This document shows, piece by piece, positions 61,902 through 64,000 of a DNA stretch of 64,000 nt. Both the position numbers and the translations under genes were made by a program. The DNA lies in the NCBI RefSeq assembly GCF_021696945.1, contig NZ_JACYHE010000010.1, positions 1 to 64,000 of the forward strand. Direction: 5' to 3'. Numbering within the stretch: position 1 is the first letter of the stretch; the number at the start of each line of letters is the position of its first letter. This DNA comes from Streptomyces sp. JJ36 (GTDB lineage: Bacteria; Actinomycetota; Actinomycetes; Streptomycetales; Streptomycetaceae). Under the pieces are notes generated by a model. The model ran no database searches, had not been told where the DNA came from, and worked only from the letters and a program-made list of their open reading frames with translations.

Positions 61902-64000
61902 GCCTCGACGACCCGCCAGCTGATCTCCACCGTGGCGCCGGGCTCGCGCTCCGCCAGCGCGGCGATCTCCGCCTGGAGCTCGGCCGCCGCACGCGCCGCG
62001 ATGGTCCGCCCGCCGCCGTGGCGCCGTACCGGACCGGTCCCCGACCCCGCCCCGGCGCTCCGCTGCTCGGGAACCGGCGGGTGACTGCTCGCCGTGTCGA
62101 GCGACACGTCTCCCGAGCGGGGAGCCGGCGGCGGAGGGGTGGGCGGCGGAGTGACCGCCGCGCGGTTCCGCTTCACCAGGGCCAGCACCTCGCGCTGGGT
62201 GCGGGCCAGTGCCTCCTTCAGGTCGTTGGTCCGCTGGTCGCTGCGGGCGGCGTTGCGGAGTGACTCCAGCAGCGCTTCGCCTTCGGGACCTTCGGAGGAG
62301 GCCAGTTCCAGTGTCGTCCAGGACGCCGAGTCCAGAGCCTGCGCCACCGCACGCGCCTGCTTCACCGAGGTCCCGAAGCGGTCCGCTCCGACTTCGCCGA
62401 AGTCGAAGGAGGCCAGCGTCTCGACGGTCCTCCTGGCTCCGGCGGCGCCCTGACCGGCCGGGCGGTTGAGTGCCTGCAGCAGTTCCACGGCCCGGCGCGC
62501 GACGGTCAGACGGCCCGTCTCCGCGGTCTCGTCGAGCTGCAGGAAGGGGGCGTGCCGTTCGAGCTGGACGACCAGTTCCCGGGCCGCATCCTGATGCGTG
62601 CCCGCCTGCAGGGTGATCTGCCGGGCGAGCTGGTTCACCATGCGCCCGCGACGCAGGGTCGGCGCCGGCTCGCCGAACAACGTCGTGAACCGCTGCCGTG
62701 CGGTTGACCAGTCCTCCTCCGAGGGCAGCGGCTGGCTGCGCAGGGCGTCGTGGTCCTTGATCTCGTGGAGCGCGGGAGCAGGGTCGAGCGGGGTCCCGGC
62801 GCGCACCCACACCCGGTCGTCCATCTCCGCGAACGAGGCGACGACGAGGCGGGCGAGGAAGCCGGGCAGACCGCGCGGAGCCGGCCGGTCCGTCCAGTCG
62901 GACAGCGTGATCAGGCTGAGGTCGCCCGTCACCCCCTGCTCGCGTGCGAGCTTGCGGAAGTGGTCCGGCCAGTAGTCCGACACCTCGAAGTACGCTTCCT
63001 TCTGCCGGCCGAGCCGCAGCGGGCCGGCCACCCGCCGCATCAGGTCCCGGTCGGCGGCGGGCACTTCGGCACGCCCGTCGCGGGCCTCGGCGGCGGCGCG
63101 TACGTGGGTGAACACCTTGCGCGCGTCGGCTGGTTTGACGGCGGTCCCGCGGTGGTCCGGGTCGAAGTCCGGGTGGTCCGGGTACTGGCCGGCGAGCAGC
63201 CGGCCGGTGAGGTGCCGAATCCCGTCGCGCAGGGACTGGCCGAAGGACAGGGTCAGTCCCTCGACCTCGCGCAGCGAGGCCAGATGGTCGACGAAGCCGA
63301 GCTCCACGTCGGCGGCCTTCTTGTCGGCGAGACCGTACGCCTGCTTGAAGGCGGCCTTGACGTTCTTGGTGAGGGATTCGAGCTGGGTCTCCAGCAGGCC
63401 CTTCGCGCGGGCCCGGTTGTCGGGGCTCAGGTGGCCCGCGTACTGGGCGTCGAACCGCTGGTCGTCGGCGAGCGCCTTGTCGATGACGACGAGGCGGCGG
63501 AAGTCGGCGTAGCGCTGGCTGGAGAGGTGGGCGGGGAGCCAGGCGAGGGTCCGTGAGGGCTCGCCCTGCCGTTCACGGAGCCGCCGCATCCGGTTCGCGT
63601 CCTCGACCGGGCCGTATTCGCTCTCGTCGAAGGGCAGGTCGATCACCACGCGCCAGAGCCCGTCCTGCTGCGGCATGAGGTCGTGGTCCGGCAGCTCGTC
63701 CTCGTCGGCCACGTTTCCGAAGACGATCTCCACGCGGCGCTCGGTCCCCCGCCACACGAAGTGCAGCTCGTCGATCAGCTGCCCCTGCGTGACGCCGAGC
63801 TCGTCGACGAGGAGGCGCCGGGCCAGCGCCTGGCGGTTGCCCGGGTTGTCGTTGACGTTGGCGTTGGCGATGACCGAGTCCACGTCCACGCCGGAGAGCT
63901 CGAGCCGGACGCCGGGGTTCGCCTCGGTGCCGGTCTCCTTGATCTCGGGGAAGCGGCCCGCCCACTCGGCCACCTTGTTCTTCAGGATGCCGTACTCCCG
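61898..64000 (-). CDS. pglY: BREX-2 ATPase PglY, C-terminal part (cut by window edge)
   Basis: The frame is open to base 64000, giving ~700 C-terminal residues. Segments include [20 protein letters not shown] at the edge, [40 protein letters not shown] and [14 protein letters not shown], with a Pro-rich linker ([13 protein letters not shown]) before a short C-terminal domain EISWRVVEA. The N-terminal P-loop lies outside the window. Family members are ~1200 residues. In Streptomyces coelicolor PglY is an ATPase needed for the Pgl phenotype with PglW, X and Z. Confidence 0.9.
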   Translation of the reverse strand, partial: REYGILKNKVAEWAGRFPEIKETGTEANPGVRLELSGVDVDSVIANANVNDNPGNRQALARRLLVDELGVTQGQLIDELHFVWRGTERRVEIVFGNVADEDELPDHDLMPQQDGLWRVVIDLPFDESEYGPVEDANRMRRLRERQGEPSRTLAWLPAHLSSQRYADFRRLVVIDKALADDQRFDAQYAGHLSPDNRARAKGLLETQLESLTKNVKAAFKQAYGLADKKAADVELGFVDHLASLREVEGLTLSFGQSLRDGIRHLTGRLLAGQYPDHPDFDPDHRGTAVKPADARKVFTHVRAAAEARDGRAEVPAADRDLMRRVAGPLRLGRQKEAYFEVSDYWPDHFRKLAREQGVTGDLSLITLSDWTDRPAPRGLPGFLARLVVASFAEMDDRVWVRAGTPLDPAPALHEIKDHDALRSQPLPSEEDWSTARQRFTTLFGEPAPTLRRGRMVNQLARQITLQAGTHQDAARELVVQLERHAPFLQLDETAETGRLTVARRAVELLQALNRPAGQGAAGARRTVETLASFDFGEVGADRFGTSVKQARAVAQALDSASWTTLELASSEGPEGEALLESLRNAARSDQRTNDLKEALARTQREVLALVKRNRAAVTPPPTPPPPAPRSGDVSLDTASSHPPVPEQRSAGAGSGTGPVRRHGGGRTIAARAAAELQAEIAALAEREPGATVEISWRVVEA

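Overview
The window is about 74% GC, with strongly GC-biased third codon positions, frequent GTG starts, GTGA/ATGA stop-start overlaps and many small families typical of streptomycetes (DUF6479, DUF6480, DUF6099, DUF3099, XRE/DUF397 pairs). It reads as a chromosomal arm or arm-proximal segment of a Streptomyces or close relative. No rRNA, tRNA, CRISPR array, complete insertion sequence or replication origin was recognised.

Layout. 0.3-10.8 kb (minus strand): a compact glycan cluster built around ADP-heptose-type sugar supply (HldE, GmhA), two GT4 and three GT2 glycosyltransferases, an O-carbamoyltransferase and a UDP-glucuronate-decarboxylase-like epimerase. Several of its genes are joined by 4-nt stop/start overlaps. 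10.9-14.7 kb: an orphan respiratory trio (QcrB, CtaF, CtaD). 15-19.5 kb: an NAD-dependent epimerase, a pyruvyltransferase-family protein, a CBS-pair protein and small membrane proteins. 19.7-22.8 kb: an ABC-type ATPase overlapping a MazG-like pyrophosphohydrolase, DUF6099 and homocysteine methyltransferase. 22.8-27.2 kb: the Hen1-Pnkp RNA repair cassette. 27.4-29.8 kb: arginine deiminase and ornithine carbamoyltransferase.

29.9-40.5 kb: two blocks that look like one CoA-dependent 2-aminobenzoate (anthranilate) catabolic regulon. Block one is an enoyl-CoA hydratase and the two-domain 2-aminobenzoyl-CoA monooxygenase/reductase. Block two is a benzoate/aminobenzoate-CoA ligase with a PaaX-family regulator, divergent from an acyl-CoA dehydrogenase and a RidA protein. 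Both blocks carry a near-identical 14-bp core (GGTGACGAC[A/G]GTCA) in their control regions. Between them lie DUF3099, an XRE/DUF397 regulatory set and membrane proteins. 40.6-43.3 kb: a VOC protein, a CmtR-like Cd/Pb-type sensor with a 38-bp palindromic operator, its cation transporter and an atypical amidohydrolase. 43.4-47 kb: DUF1540, Hsp20 and PEP synthase.

47-55.2 kb is a patchwork of accessory genes: an ankyrin-repeat protein, a truncated DUF1062 gene, a lipoprotein, a lone DUF397, DUF2071, an 11-residue-repeat protein with a basic tail followed by an apparently frameshifted gene, CHRD, nitrobindin-like and an Imm5-like protein. 55.4-64.0 kb (minus strand) is the 3' part of a BREX type 2 (phage growth limitation) defence operon: PglY (cut by the window edge), PglZ, BrxD and the BrxHI helicase. 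PglW and PglX would be expected just beyond base 64000.

The observations most worth following are the shared operator that unites the split aminobenzoate blocks, the heptose glycan cluster in a Gram-positive, the orphan oxidase/cytochrome b trio, the repeat protein with its frameshifted partner, and the BREX-2 island with its flanking unknown genes. Starts were chosen by ribosome-binding-site spacing and stop/start overlaps; all functions are from motif recognition by eye.
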